Shown here: in pieces, positions 35,953 to 45,220 of the stretch
Numbering within the stretch: the stretch's first letter is position 1
Layout: every line of letters starts with the position of its first letter
NCBI RefSeq assembly: GCF_900104065.1
Contig: NZ_FNLC01000002.1
Location: forward strand, 540,995 to 604,994
Reading direction: 5' to 3'
DNA length: 64,000 nucleotides
From: Natronobacterium texcoconense
GTDB lineage: Archaea > Halobacteriota > Halobacteria > Halobacteriales > Natrialbaceae
The notes under the pieces: generated by a model
Seen by the model: only the letters and a program-made list of their open reading frames with translations
The model's database searches: none
Told to the model about the DNA's origin: nothing
Position numbers and translations under genes: made by a program

Positions 35953-37188
35953 TCAGTCGACGAACTGATCCAGCGTCGTCTCGAGACCGTCGCCGTTCCG
36001 AACTTCGCTCACCAGCGCACCGTCGATGTCCAGACCGAGCACTTCGACGGCAGCCTGACCGACCCGATCCCGGAGCTCCGCCGGCGTATAGACCCCGAGC
36101 CGCCACTGGGAGTACTGGGCGGCACGGAGCGCCTCGACCAGCGGCGACTGTTGCTCGAGCCGCCGGATTTCGCCGCTGACCATCACCCGAGAACTCGACT
36201 CCGTCATCGACGGGCGACTCGGCACGTCGAGGATAACGGCCTCGTCGTCGACACCTGCGCTATCGGCGATCTCGCGTTCGAACTCGCGGATTTTCTCGTG
36301 GTCGGCCTCGATAACCCCACCAGGGACGGCGTCGATCTCGGCCCAGACAGCCCGCTTGAACAGGTCTCGCTGGTCGAGTCGCCGGGAGAGGTCCGCCGTC
36401 GCCTCGCAGGATCGCAAGGCGACGAGCAAGTCGGCGTCGTCCATCCGCTGGAGGGTGGTGGCGTCGACGTCGTCGTCGGCGTCGAGCAGCCGTTCCGCAG
36501 CCCGACGCAACATCGCCTTGCTGATCCGGGCGACGCTGTGACTGTAGACCGTCGGGTTCATCAGCGCACGCGCGACGAGCAGGCTCTCGGCGGTCTGGAC
36601 GTTCCCCTCCTCGAGGACGAGTTCCCCGTCGACGAACGCCAGTTCCCGGAGGAGACGGCCGGGATCGATCGTCCCGTACGGCACGCCCGTGTGGTGAGCG
36701 TCCCGTACCAGGTAGTCCATCCGGTCGACGTCGAGTTCGCCCGAGACGAGCTGGCCGAACCGACCCTCGCCCGCGACCAGGTCCGCGACCGTGTCGGGCT
36801 CGAGGTCGTGGTCGCGCAACACCTCGCCGACCTCGCCGTCGGCGAGCAGGTCGTGGACGTCGTCGTGGTAGCGCCCGGTCCGGCGGTAGGTCAGCGACTC
36901 GAGGTTGTGGCTGAACGGGCCGTGACCGACGTCGTGGAGCATCGCGGCGGCCTTTACGCGTTTGGCTCGCTTTCCTTCGACCTCGAGGTGCTCTATGGCC
37001 TGGCAAGCGAGATGGTAGACGCCGAGACTGTGTTCGAAGCGAGTGTGGTTGGCGGAGGGATAGACGAACGAGACGGTGCCGAGCTGTTTGATGCGTCGAA
37101 GCCGCTGGAGGGCGGGCGTATCGAGCAGGTCCCGCGCAACGCCGTCCACGTGGATGTGATCGTGGACGCTGTCCTTGATGACCTTCAT
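35953..37188 (-). CDS. HD-domain phosphohydrolase (dNTPase-like)
   Basis: A 411-residue cytoplasmic HD-superfamily protein similar to SAMHD1-like and archaeal HD hydrolases. Motifs: RFEHSLGVYHLACQAIEHL (first metal histidine), the HD pair in AAMLHDVGHGPFSH, and DVDRMDYLVRDAHHTGVPYG (distal aspartate). Relatives hydrolyse dNTPs or other phosphoesters. The C-terminal 130 residues are alpha/beta and acidic. The start MKVIKDSVHDHIHVDG is the standard family N-terminus. Confidence 0.85.
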   Translation of the reverse strand: MKVIKDSVHDHIHVDGVARDLLDTPALQRLRRIKQLGTVSFVYPSANHTRFEHSLGVYHLACQAIEHLEVEGKRAKRVKAAAMLHDVGHGPFSHNLESLTYRRTGRYHDDVHDLLADGEVGEVLRDHDLEPDTVADLVAGEGRFGQLVSGELDVDRMDYLVRDAHHTGVPYGTIDPGRLLRELAFVDGELVLEEGNVQTAESLLVARALMNPTVYSHSVARISKAMLRRAAERLLDADDDVDATTLQRMDDADLLVALRSCEATADLSRRLDQRDLFKRAVWAEIDAVPGGVIEADHEKIREFEREIADSAGVDDEAVILDVPSRPSMTESSSRVMVSGEIRRLEQQSPLVEALRAAQYSQWRLGVYTPAELRDRVGQAAVEVLGLDIDGALVSEVRNGDGLETTLDQFVD

Positions 37189-37400
37189 GGCGGGTCTTTG
37201 GCGGGTTCGTACAAAAAATGTGGTTTTCTCGAGGATCGATTTTCGACAGTTCGGTTGTCTCAGCGGGCTAAGTCCGTCTCTCGGCGACAGGTGTGTCGCC
37301 TACTGGACAGTGTCGTTCGTCCGGGAGAACGCCGGACTCGCCGCGAGTCGACGTCGCCGGCCGTGGTACTACTATTCCCAGCCTCGTAGGGCACCGTCGC

Positions 37401-38111
37401 ATGACTGGCGAGCACGAGCACGAAGACGGCCCGCTCGAGCGAGACGACCAGGAGATTGGCGCCGAAATCGCCGACGATCCCGAGACGCTCCTTTCGGCGC
37501 TTCCACATTATTATCGCGGCGAGGTCAGCCAGGCGACGAGTTCCCAGGATCGAATCGATCAAACGACGAACTGGGCAATCACGGTGCTGGCGGCGGTTCT
37601 CTCTATCGTGTTCTCGAGTCCGGAGATGCCTGCGTACTTGCTTCTGGTCGGCGTCCTCGTGCTCTGTATCTTCCTCTGGTACGAGGTTCGTCGGTACCGG
37701 TTTTACGACATGTACCGGGCGCGAGTCCGCTTTTTCCAGGAGAACGTCTTCGCGAACGCACTGGAGCCGGTGGGGGCGGAACATCCGCGGTGGCGCGAGG
37801 AGTTGAGCGGCGACCTTCGGTATCCGACGTTCAAAGTGAGTACATGGGAAGCGCTATCTCGGCGGATACGCCGCATCTACGCGCTCCTGTTCGGCGTCAT
37901 CGGTGTCGCATGGATCGCGAAGGTGACCATGTTCACGCCGGAAACCCAATGGACGGAGGCAGCCGAGTTACCCGGTGTTCACGGTATAATCGTCGCAGCC
38001 CTGCTCGGGTCGTTTTACCTCGGTCTGTTCGCCATCGCGAAGTGGCCCCACGATCGAAGAGCGAAAGGCGAGGTGTACGGCGAAAAACCGGGGGAGTGGA
38101 AAGACGAGTAG
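37401..38111 (+). CDS. DUF2270-family membrane protein
   Basis: A 236-residue protein from ATG 37401. An acidic N-terminal tail is followed by LLSALPHYYRGEVSQATSSQDRID, characteristic of the DUF2270 family, then two membrane helices (about 56-90). A basic loop (EVRRYRFYDMYRARVRFFQ) and two further helices near the C-terminus complete it (about 158-215). The function of the family is unknown. It is divergent from the HD-domain gene. Confidence 0.75.
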   Translation: MTGEHEHEDGPLERDDQEIGAEIADDPETLLSALPHYYRGEVSQATSSQDRIDQTTNWAITVLAAVLSIVFSSPEMPAYLLLVGVLVLCIFLWYEVRRYRFYDMYRARVRFFQENVFANALEPVGAEHPRWREELSGDLRYPTFKVSTWEALSRRIRRIYALLFGVIGVAWIAKVTMFTPETQWTEAAELPGVHGIIVAALLGSFYLGLFAIAKWPHDRRAKGEVYGEKPGEWKDE

Positions 38112-38139
38112 CACGGAATACGGCACAGTCGTTCGACAG

Positions 38140-38652
38140 TCACGCCGATTCGTCCGTCTCAGTAATCGCTGCACCAGGTGCGTTCCGGAGGACGCTTCGA
38201 ATCCCCTTCTTTGCGTTTCGTTTGGTCGTATACCCCTCTCCACTCGTCGCGATCACGTTCCCGTTCCGATGGACGAGCCGCCACCGCCACTCGTCCGCTC
38301 GATCCTTGAACAGCTGGAATTGGCCGAGACTTTCGATCGGCTCCGACAGATCGACCTCGTCGAACGCGGTTACGGACTCCGTTTCCCGGCCCTCCGATTC
38401 GGCACCGTCTTCGGCTTCGGCCGGCTCCAACCACTCCACCTCGAGTTCCAGTTCGATCTCCTGGTCACCGTTCGACTCCCGTTCGATCTCGAGTTCGAAA
38501 GAGAGTGAGTCCGCGAGTCGGAGCGACTCGTTCCGATCGTCGGCGGAGACCCGGATCGTCTCTCCACTATCGATCTGATCGGCGAGTGCGCGGAGAATAG
38601 CGGCGACGTCCGTTCGTGACTTCTGCGTCTCGACCGCGAGTAGTTCGCTCAT
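38140..38652 (-). CDS. Amphi-Trp domain plus YegP/HVO_2922-type domain protein
   Basis: A 170-residue two-part protein. The first 75 residues resemble the amphi-Trp domain (an amphipathic helix, then ELEIERES...ELELEVEW). After an acidic linker, residues 108-158 form a DUF1508-like unit (FQLFKDRADEWRWRLVHRNG, then TSGEGYTTKRNAKKGIRSV). Both domains are small soluble modules of unknown function; the combination occurs in haloarchaea. It converges on the DUF2270 gene. Confidence 0.75.
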   Translation of the reverse strand: MSELLAVETQKSRTDVAAILRALADQIDSGETIRVSADDRNESLRLADSLSFELEIERESNGDQEIELELEVEWLEPAEAEDGAESEGRETESVTAFDEVDLSEPIESLGQFQLFKDRADEWRWRLVHRNGNVIATSGEGYTTKRNAKKGIRSVLRNAPGAAITETDESA

Positions 38653-39240
38653 AGCAGACGGTCACCGAACACCCCTAAATAGCCAGTTGCACGCGTTACT
38701 GACCTTCTATCTCGCAAGTATGAAGCCAGTCCTCCGTCCGCACAGTACCGGCCGTCGATACGTTGGTTGAATTCGTCCGCATGGCCACTATACAACTATA
38801 CCACAGTTTTCCTCCCGAACCCATTATATTACGTTCAGACGGAACATTCTAGATCATCTCTTAAATATGATATTTATGATTTCCCTTCTCTCAGGCCGTT
38901 CGAATCTAACGGGAACTCCGAAGACGGCATCGTTTCGGACTGTAGTAATGGATAAACCGGCGCGTGTTCCGCTATACGGCCCGAGTGTCCGTTGGGAATG
39001 AACTCCGGTCCGAGATCCCATCAGTATTGAATTATCGGCCACGATCTGAACTGCCGAGAAGATCCGCCAAATATATCGAATAAACAGATTACTATTAAAA
39101 TACATAGTTCTGGCTGCTCACACTCATAAACAGAAGGAGTGTTGTGATCGCCACATTCGAGAGTGATCTGGCTGGTGAATCTCTCGAGATAACACATTCC
39201 GCCGGAAAGACACAGCAAGCGACGCTTCGTGGAAGGTCAG
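38653..39240. other. Intergenic gap of 588 bases, no gene seen
   Basis: Very AT-rich from 38770 to 39110. It holds the promoter of the amphi-Trp gene and follows the end of the enolase-superfamily gene. It marks the left edge of the accessory island. Short frames lack halophilic composition and are not called. Confidence 0.5.
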
Positions 39241-40359
39241 TCAGTCGATACGGTACGTCTCCACTTTCCCTTCGTCAACGTCGATCCCTAGTCCGGAGCC
39301 GTCGGGAACAGCTATTGCTCCGTTGTCGACCACGAGCGGTTCCGACAGGATGTAATCGGCCCAGCCGTAGTAGACTGAATCCGGTGCGAGATTCAGGGCG
39401 GGCGTGCTAGCGTACAGGTGCAACACGGCCGCCTGCTTAATTCCCAGGTCGAACCCGTTATGATGCGTGAGGGAGAGTCCCGCCCGCTCTGCGACCGCGA
39501 TTTGTTCCCGGACAGCGGTCAGTCCTCCTGCGGGGACGAGGTCGACGCAGGCGACGTCGGCCGCTGAGCGCTCACAGAGGTAGTACAGGTTCCGGGGGAA
39601 GTACGTGTCCTCGTTGACGGCAATCGGGTGTCGGAGCCGCTGGCGGAGTCGTTCGTAGGTGCCGTAGCTGTCGATCCGACAGGGTTGCTCCATGTACTGC
39701 AGGTAGATCCCGTCGTCCTCGAGCATCGCGCCGACGCGAACGGCCTCGTCGGTCGACCAGCCCTGGTTCGGGTCGATCCGAAGTTCGAGCTCCCCGTCGG
39801 TCGCCTCGTGTATCGCCCGAATCCGCTCGACGTCGTGTTTCCAGTCCGGTCCGGCTTTCGTCTTGAGGACGTCGAACCCCTCCTCTACTGCACGCCGGGC
39901 GTATCGCCGCGAATCCTCGATCGAGTGCATCCCCAGACAGTAGGCGACGTCGACCGAGTCTCGGACGCCACCACCGAGCATTTCGGAGACGGAGGCGTCG
40001 CGGACCGTCCCGAGTGCGTCCCACAGTGCGGTTTCGACGGCGCCGAGAAACGGCCGGGTCTTCACGTACGGATAGTAAAACGAGTCGAGGAACTCTCCGA
40101 TATCCTCGAGTCGGCGGCCGACGAGATTCGGTTCGATCACGTCTTCGATTACGGCACAGGTCACTCGAGCGGACTGCATCGCGGTCAACATTTCTCCCCA
40201 GCCAGTCACGCCATCGTCGGTTCCGACTCGGACGAGCGTTCGACCGACCGTTTCGACCTCGTCGTGGTTGCTGCTGTAGGGAGCCAGCCCACCTTCCTCG
40301 AGCGGTGCGACCGGCACCTCGACTGGGATGGCTTCGACACTCGTAACTGTCGTTCTCAT
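39241..40359 (-). CDS. Mandelate-racemase-like enolase-superfamily enzyme
   Basis: A 372-residue enolase-superfamily protein. Catalytic landmarks fit the mandelate racemase subgroup: KxK in VLKTKAGPDW, metal ligands in RIDPNQGW, MEQP and AVNEDTYF, then the Asp of CVDLVPAGG and the His of LTHHNGFDLG, which form the Asp-His dyad. The lysine that marks muconate-lactonizing enzymes and dipeptide epimerases at the sixth strand is missing. Sugar-acid dehydration or epimerisation is therefore likelier than Ala-Glu epimerisation. Its ATG overlaps the stop of the fused ATPase gene by four bases (ATGA), so it is co-translated with a peptide-type importer. Confidence 0.82.
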   Translation of the reverse strand: MRTTVTSVEAIPVEVPVAPLEEGGLAPYSSNHDEVETVGRTLVRVGTDDGVTGWGEMLTAMQSARVTCAVIEDVIEPNLVGRRLEDIGEFLDSFYYPYVKTRPFLGAVETALWDALGTVRDASVSEMLGGGVRDSVDVAYCLGMHSIEDSRRYARRAVEEGFDVLKTKAGPDWKHDVERIRAIHEATDGELELRIDPNQGWSTDEAVRVGAMLEDDGIYLQYMEQPCRIDSYGTYERLRQRLRHPIAVNEDTYFPRNLYYLCERSAADVACVDLVPAGGLTAVREQIAVAERAGLSLTHHNGFDLGIKQAAVLHLYASTPALNLAPDSVYYGWADYILSEPLVVDNGAIAVPDGSGLGIDVDEGKVETYRID

Positions 40360-42527
40360 TTGTCACCCTCTCCGGTCTCCTCGAGCGGGTCGCTCTCCCA
40401 GTAGGGGTGGTCGTCCGAGTAGTCTCTGAAGCAGGCCGCGTGGTGGTCGGTGTCGTCGTGAGTCAACAGCGGATCCTCCTGCGTACAGGCCGTTCGCGCC
40501 TTCGGACAGCGGGTGTGGAACGAGCACCCGCTCGGGGGATCGATCGGGTCTGGAATATCGATGTTGCGCAGCGGGGAGCCCTCGACCTCACCGTCCGCGT
40601 CGGCGTCCTCGGTCGACCACTTCAGGATCTTCGTGTACGGGTGTTTCGGGTTCGAGATGACCTCCTCGCCGGGGCCGATCTCGACGATCTCTCCGAGGTA
40701 CATGACTGCGATGCGGCCGCCGACGCTGGCCGACAGGTACCGCGCGTTCGAGAGGTTGTGCGAAGTAAACAGGTACGAGGTGTCGAACACCTCCTGCAGC
40801 TCGAGCATCAGGTCCATCATTTCGACGCGCAACGAGACGTCCAGCGCGGAGACGGCTTCGTCTGCGAAGATCACGCCAGGATTCATCGAGAGCGCGCGAA
40901 TCAGTGCGACCCGCTGTTGTTCGCCACCGCTTAGCTGATGTGGATACCGGTGAGCGTAGTCCTCCGGTGGCGACATACCGACGTGTTCGAGCATCGCGAG
41001 GATCCGTTTCTCGCGGTCGGCGTAATCCATCTCCTCGTTCCACTGTTTGAGCGGGACCTCGAGGTTCGCCATGACCGTCCGGTTGGGGTTGAGCGAACTC
41101 CCCGGATCCTGATGGATGATCTGCAGCGACTTCCTGATCTCCTCGAAGGGGATCGACACCTCTCCCGTGCCGTCTTTGGCGGCCCAGACGTCCTGTCCGT
41201 CGTACTCGAGACGTCCGCCAGTCGGTCGCTGGGCGGCGACGACGGTCTTCCCGAGCGTCGTCTTTCCACAGCCGCTCTCGCCGACGAGTGCGACGACGTC
41301 GTTCTCGTAGAGATCCAGATCGACGCCGTCGACCGCACGAACGGGACTCGGTTCGGAGAACAGCCCCTCGAGGAGACCGACCTGCTGGTCGAAGTGGACT
41401 TCGACGTCGGACAGCGAGAGGATCGGTTCGTCGGACTGTTCTCCCTCGAGTCGGGCCCGTGGCTCTGTCTCTGCGTCGTTTTCACCCTGCGAGAACGGAA
41501 TCTCCTCCGCAGCGTCTTCCCAGTGGAAGCAGGCGGCACGGTGATCGTCCTCGGGCGAGACGTCCTGAAACGCCGGGTCCTCGAGTTCGCACTGCTGGTC
41601 CGCGAGCGGACACCGTGGATGGTACGTACAGCCGTCCGGGAGGGAAACGGGGTCGGGGCTCGACCCCTCGATAGGAGTGACGTCCTCGAGCGGGGTGTCG
41701 AGCGTCGGGATAGCCTTCAGTAACGACCGCGTGTACGGATGCGAGGGGTTCTCGAAGATCGCCCCGGCGTCGCCGACTTCGACGAAGTCGAAGGCGTAGA
41801 GGACGGCCAGTCGATCCGCCAACCCCGTCACCAGCGGGAGGTCGTGCGTGATGAAGACGATGGTGAGGTCGTACTCCTCTTTGACCGTCTCCAGCAGACT
41901 CAGTATCGACCGTTGCATCAGCAGGTCCAGGGCGGCGGTCGGCTCGTCCATCACCAGCACGTCCGGCTCCAGCACGAGACTCAGTGCGATGAGCGTCCGC
42001 TGTGACATCCCGCCGCTCAGTTCGTGCGGATACGAATCGAGGATGCGATCCGGATCGAGGTAGAGTGCTTCCAGGAGCTCTTTGGCGTGTTCTAACCCCT
42101 CGTCGACGGGGTAGTCGTGAGCCGTCAGCGTTTCGACGAAGTGGCCCTGGATATCCATCGTCGGATTGAACGAGTTCATCGCACCCTGGAACACCATCGA
42201 GACGCGTTCCCAGCGGAACCGACGGAGTTCGTCGGGCCCCAGGTTTAGGACGTCGACCGGCTCGTCGTCTTCGGGATAGTAGGTGATCGAACCGCTGACC
42301 TGCCCCGGATCGACGACGGCGTCCAGCAGTGCGTCCGCGAACATCGACTTCCCCGAGCCGGATTCGCCGACGACGCCGAGGATCTCGTTCCGACGGACGT
42401 CCATGCTCACGGAGTCGAGCACGCGAGACTCTCCCCGGTCCATGTCGAACCGTACCGTCACGTCCTCAGCGCTCATCACCACGTCGTCCGCTCGAGCGTC
42501 CGAGCGAGTCTGTTCGCTCGTCGCCAT
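40356..42527 (-). CDS. Fused DppD-DppF ATPase of a peptide-type ABC importer
   Basis: A 723-residue tandem ATPase. The first half has Walker A GVVGESGSGKSMFADAL, signature LSGGMSQR and a cysteine-rich tail (CTYHPRCPLADQQCELEDP). The second half has Walker A ALVGESGCGKTTLGK, signature LSGGEQQR and a second tail (CSFHTRCPKARTACTQEDP). Both tails match the oligopeptide-ABC C-terminal extension. Usually DppD and DppF are separate genes. It energises the DppB-DppC channel encoded upstream. The gap to dppC is 488 bases and holds an opposite-strand gene, so a separate promoter is likely. Confidence 0.88.
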   Translation of the reverse strand: MATSEQTRSDARADDVVMSAEDVTVRFDMDRGESRVLDSVSMDVRRNEILGVVGESGSGKSMFADALLDAVVDPGQVSGSITYYPEDDEPVDVLNLGPDELRRFRWERVSMVFQGAMNSFNPTMDIQGHFVETLTAHDYPVDEGLEHAKELLEALYLDPDRILDSYPHELSGGMSQRTLIALSLVLEPDVLVMDEPTAALDLLMQRSILSLLETVKEEYDLTIVFITHDLPLVTGLADRLAVLYAFDFVEVGDAGAIFENPSHPYTRSLLKAIPTLDTPLEDVTPIEGSSPDPVSLPDGCTYHPRCPLADQQCELEDPAFQDVSPEDDHRAACFHWEDAAEEIPFSQGENDAETEPRARLEGEQSDEPILSLSDVEVHFDQQVGLLEGLFSEPSPVRAVDGVDLDLYENDVVALVGESGCGKTTLGKTVVAAQRPTGGRLEYDGQDVWAAKDGTGEVSIPFEEIRKSLQIIHQDPGSSLNPNRTVMANLEVPLKQWNEEMDYADREKRILAMLEHVGMSPPEDYAHRYPHQLSGGEQQRVALIRALSMNPGVIFADEAVSALDVSLRVEMMDLMLELQEVFDTSYLFTSHNLSNARYLSASVGGRIAVMYLGEIVEIGPGEEVISNPKHPYTKILKWSTEDADADGEVEGSPLRNIDIPDPIDPPSGCSFHTRCPKARTACTQEDPLLTHDDTDHHAACFRDYSDDHPYWESDPLEETGEGDK

Positions 42528-42754
42528 TACACCCACCGCCGGATCCGACCGGCCGCTGCTCGAGACTGTCGTCTTCCGGTGGTACGTCCACGTACCGAGT
42601 ACATGCGACGACGTGGGTTGTGCAGTTACTTGAAATTTGTGTCGTGGGAACAGATGGCAGATATCGCCCTCGGGGTGGAGACGGACGGAGTCAACGTACT
42701 CCTAGAGACGACTCTCCACAATCGTTATAGGTGTTCGTTGGGATACGTGGATTA

Positions 42755-42964
42755 ATGACTGAGACGGTGTGGGATCGGATCTGCGAGTACGAGTTCGCCT
42801 TCCAGATCCTCAGCGTTCTCGTGTTCACGCTTGGGATCTTGACGTTGCTCTCCTTTCCATACGTCGAGCCCGGAACGGCCGAGTACGTCATCGTGCAGTA
42901 CAACCTGCTGGTCGTCTCGGCGTTTCTCGCCGTGATCCTCGCCGTCCGGTTCAAGTGTCGGTGA
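42755..42964 (+). CDS. Small two-helix membrane protein inside the transporter locus
   Basis: A 69-residue protein from ATG 42755 with two hydrophobic helices (about 12-34 and 43-65) and a short basic end (RFKCR). A TATA-like TTATAG lies about 28 bases upstream. It is encoded opposite to the surrounding importer operon, between dppC and the fused ATPase gene. I recognise no family. Confidence 0.55.
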   Translation: MTETVWDRICEYEFAFQILSVLVFTLGILTLLSFPYVEPGTAEYVIVQYNLLVVSAFLAVILAVRFKCR

Positions 42965-43015
42965 GTTCGTGGGTTCGGCAGACGTGCTCCGAGAAGCCGC
43001 TTCCGGCGGACGTGC

Positions 43016-44053
43016 TCAGCGAACTGCGCCCTCCGGCGGCGCACTGGGCTCGTGATCTCCGTCGTCACCCTCGCCCTCGCTGGCCGTCGTCTTCTGGTGG
43101 CGAGCCCGGATGCGCGGATTGAACAGTTTGTCCGCCGCCTGTGCGATCAGGATCAGCCCGAGCGAGAGGAACACGACCGCGAACATGGGAGCCAGAAGCC
43201 AGTGGGCCGCTCCCCAGGAGTACAGCGCGCCGCCGCTCGAGTAGGCCGTGTCCATCGTCACGCCCCAGTTCGGGTCAGTGGTGGGGAGGACGCCGAGGAA
43301 GTACAGCGCGATCGAATCGAAGACGATCCCGCGAGAGGCGCTGACGAAGCTGACCAGGATGTACGGCATCAGGTTCGGAGCGACGTCTTTCAGGATGATC
43401 TTCCACGTCGAGATTCCCATGAGTCGATTGGCCTCGACGTACTCGACGTTTCGCAGCGGGAGCATCTGCGAGCGGATCGAACGGGCGAGTACCGACCACG
43501 CGGGAATCGCGAGGATGATACCGACGACGTACGGGTTCCGGGGTTCGAACAGGAACGCCAGCACGATGACCAGCGGAAGCCCGGGAATCGCCATCAGCGT
43601 GTCGGTCACGACCATGAGTGCCTGGTCAATCCGGCCGCCCTTGTAGCCGGCCACCATTCCGACGATCGAGCCGACGGTGACGGCAAAGACGCCGCCAGCG
43701 AACACCATCTTCAGCATCGGCGGCGTCGCGTGGACGACGTCCGCGAGGAGGCTCCGACCGGAGCTGTCGGTTCCCAGTGGGTACTCCCACGTCTGGAACG
43801 GCCCGACCAGCATGTTCGCGGTGTCCGTCTCGGGTGGTGCGATCAGGTACGGTCCAACGATGCCCATAAGCAGGTAGGCAGTAAGAATCACGACGCCGAC
43901 TTTGCCTCGCCAGTCGCTCAGGATGATCCGCATCGGGGCCAGCACAGTCCGGTCCAGCGTTCGGGACCAGCGTTCCTGTCGCGTCGTTTCACCCGTCGTC
44001 GGCGTCTGGAACGGGAAGTCGTCGGTTCCAGCGGTATCGTCAGAATGACTCAT
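43016..44053 (-). CDS. Peptide-type ABC permease (DppC/OppC type)
   Basis: A 345-residue permease, ATG at 44053. After an N-terminal cytoplasmic region, the protein has about six helices. The family segment is MLVGPFQTWEYPLGTDSSGR, and the EAA loop is VEANRLMGISTWKIILKDVAPN. It overlaps the end of the DppB-type gene by 14 bases. The C-terminal tail is rich in acidic residues. Confidence 0.88.
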   Translation of the reverse strand: MSHSDDTAGTDDFPFQTPTTGETTRQERWSRTLDRTVLAPMRIILSDWRGKVGVVILTAYLLMGIVGPYLIAPPETDTANMLVGPFQTWEYPLGTDSSGRSLLADVVHATPPMLKMVFAGGVFAVTVGSIVGMVAGYKGGRIDQALMVVTDTLMAIPGLPLVIVLAFLFEPRNPYVVGIILAIPAWSVLARSIRSQMLPLRNVEYVEANRLMGISTWKIILKDVAPNLMPYILVSFVSASRGIVFDSIALYFLGVLPTTDPNWGVTMDTAYSSGGALYSWGAAHWLLAPMFAVVFLSLGLILIAQAADKLFNPRIRARHQKTTASEGEGDDGDHEPSAPPEGAVR

Positions 44054-45044
44054 CGGTCCCTCCCTCCTGTGCACGTGGATCGAGCTTTCCGTACGTCAGT
44101 TCGGCCAGGAACAGCGCAGTTACGACCGCGATAGTGATTACGATAAACGCACCCATCATCAGCGGGAAGTCCCGCGCCTCGATGCCCTGGAACAGGTAGT
44201 ACCCGATGCCCCGGTAGACGAAGATCGTCTCGAGGACGACGGCGCCACCGAACGCGTAGCCGATGACGACCATCATGTTGGTGTACAGCGGCAGTACGGC
44301 GTTTCTCGCGACGTATCGAAGCGTCAGGCGGTGTGTCGGCAGTCCCCGGAGACGCCCGACGCGGAGGTAATCCTCGCCGAGGACGCTGATACTGTTTGCC
44401 CGCATCGCCAGCGCCCAGCCGCCGAGTCCCGCGAACGCCCACGAGAGGGCCGGAAGCGTGGCGTGGTAGATGACACTCGACATGAACTGGATATTCACGC
44501 CCGGCGTCGTCCGATCGTCGTAGCGGCCGGTGACCGGAAACAGATCCAGTTGGTGACCGAGGACGTAGACCAGCAGGATTGCGATGATGTAGTATGGAAT
44601 CGAGTTGCTGACGATCGAGAAGATCGTCGCGACGTTGTCGAACCGGCTCCCCTCGAGGTACGCCATCAGTGCACCGAGCGAGATGCCGATCGCGAACGAG
44701 ATCGCGATCGCGTTCAGCATCAGGAACACGGTCCAAGGCATCGCCGTCCCGAGTAGCTCGCTGACTGGTTCGTTGAAGTAGATGGAGGTGCCAAGATCGC
44801 CCCTGAGCAACGACGACATGTAGTCGACGTACTGCTCCTGGAGCGTCGCTTCGGGATGCATGTTCAGATACACCGCAGCCATCGCCTCGATTTCACCCTC
44901 GCTGAGACCCTGCTGACGCGACAGCTGAGCCTGCAGGTAGTCCATCGGACTGCCCGGGAGGAAGTGGATTAGCACGAACGTAAAGTGGATCACGAGAAAG
45001 ACAGTGAACCCTGCTCGTGCTGCCCGTTTCAGTACCCAGTGCAT
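44040..45044 (-). CDS. Peptide-type ABC permease (DppB/OppB type)
   Basis: A 334-residue permease from ATG 45044 (MHWVLKRAARAGFTVF); an in-frame GTG lies nine codons upstream. The N-terminal helix and the LIHFLPGSPMDYL motif are typical of DppB. The EAA loop is DYLRVGRLRGLPTHRLTLRYVARN. It pairs with the DppC-type protein. The gene lies 176 bases after the binding-protein gene. Confidence 0.88.
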   Translation of the reverse strand: MHWVLKRAARAGFTVFLVIHFTFVLIHFLPGSPMDYLQAQLSRQQGLSEGEIEAMAAVYLNMHPEATLQEQYVDYMSSLLRGDLGTSIYFNEPVSELLGTAMPWTVFLMLNAIAISFAIGISLGALMAYLEGSRFDNVATIFSIVSNSIPYYIIAILLVYVLGHQLDLFPVTGRYDDRTTPGVNIQFMSSVIYHATLPALSWAFAGLGGWALAMRANSISVLGEDYLRVGRLRGLPTHRLTLRYVARNAVLPLYTNMMVVIGYAFGGAVVLETIFVYRGIGYYLFQGIEARDFPLMMGAFIVITIAVVTALFLAELTYGKLDPRAQEGGTDESF

Positions 45045-45220
45045 TTCCGGTTGTATGCGATACTTCCACACCCATATAGATACCGATTGTCATACTTGGA
45101 ATTCGAACACGATCGCGACTCGTCGAATCGAAAAGGGCCAGAAGGACTGCCAGCTACTCGAACTGCTGACGTCCCCAGCAGTTGATCTATCGTCCGGTGT
45201 ATCGATGAGGTTCGGACCGA

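Noticed and set aside
39241-40359. Annotation as L-Ala-D/L-Glu epimerase, attractive in a muropeptide cluster
   Set aside because: The Asp-His dyad of the mandelate racemase subgroup is present and the sixth-strand lysine of dipeptide epimerases is not.
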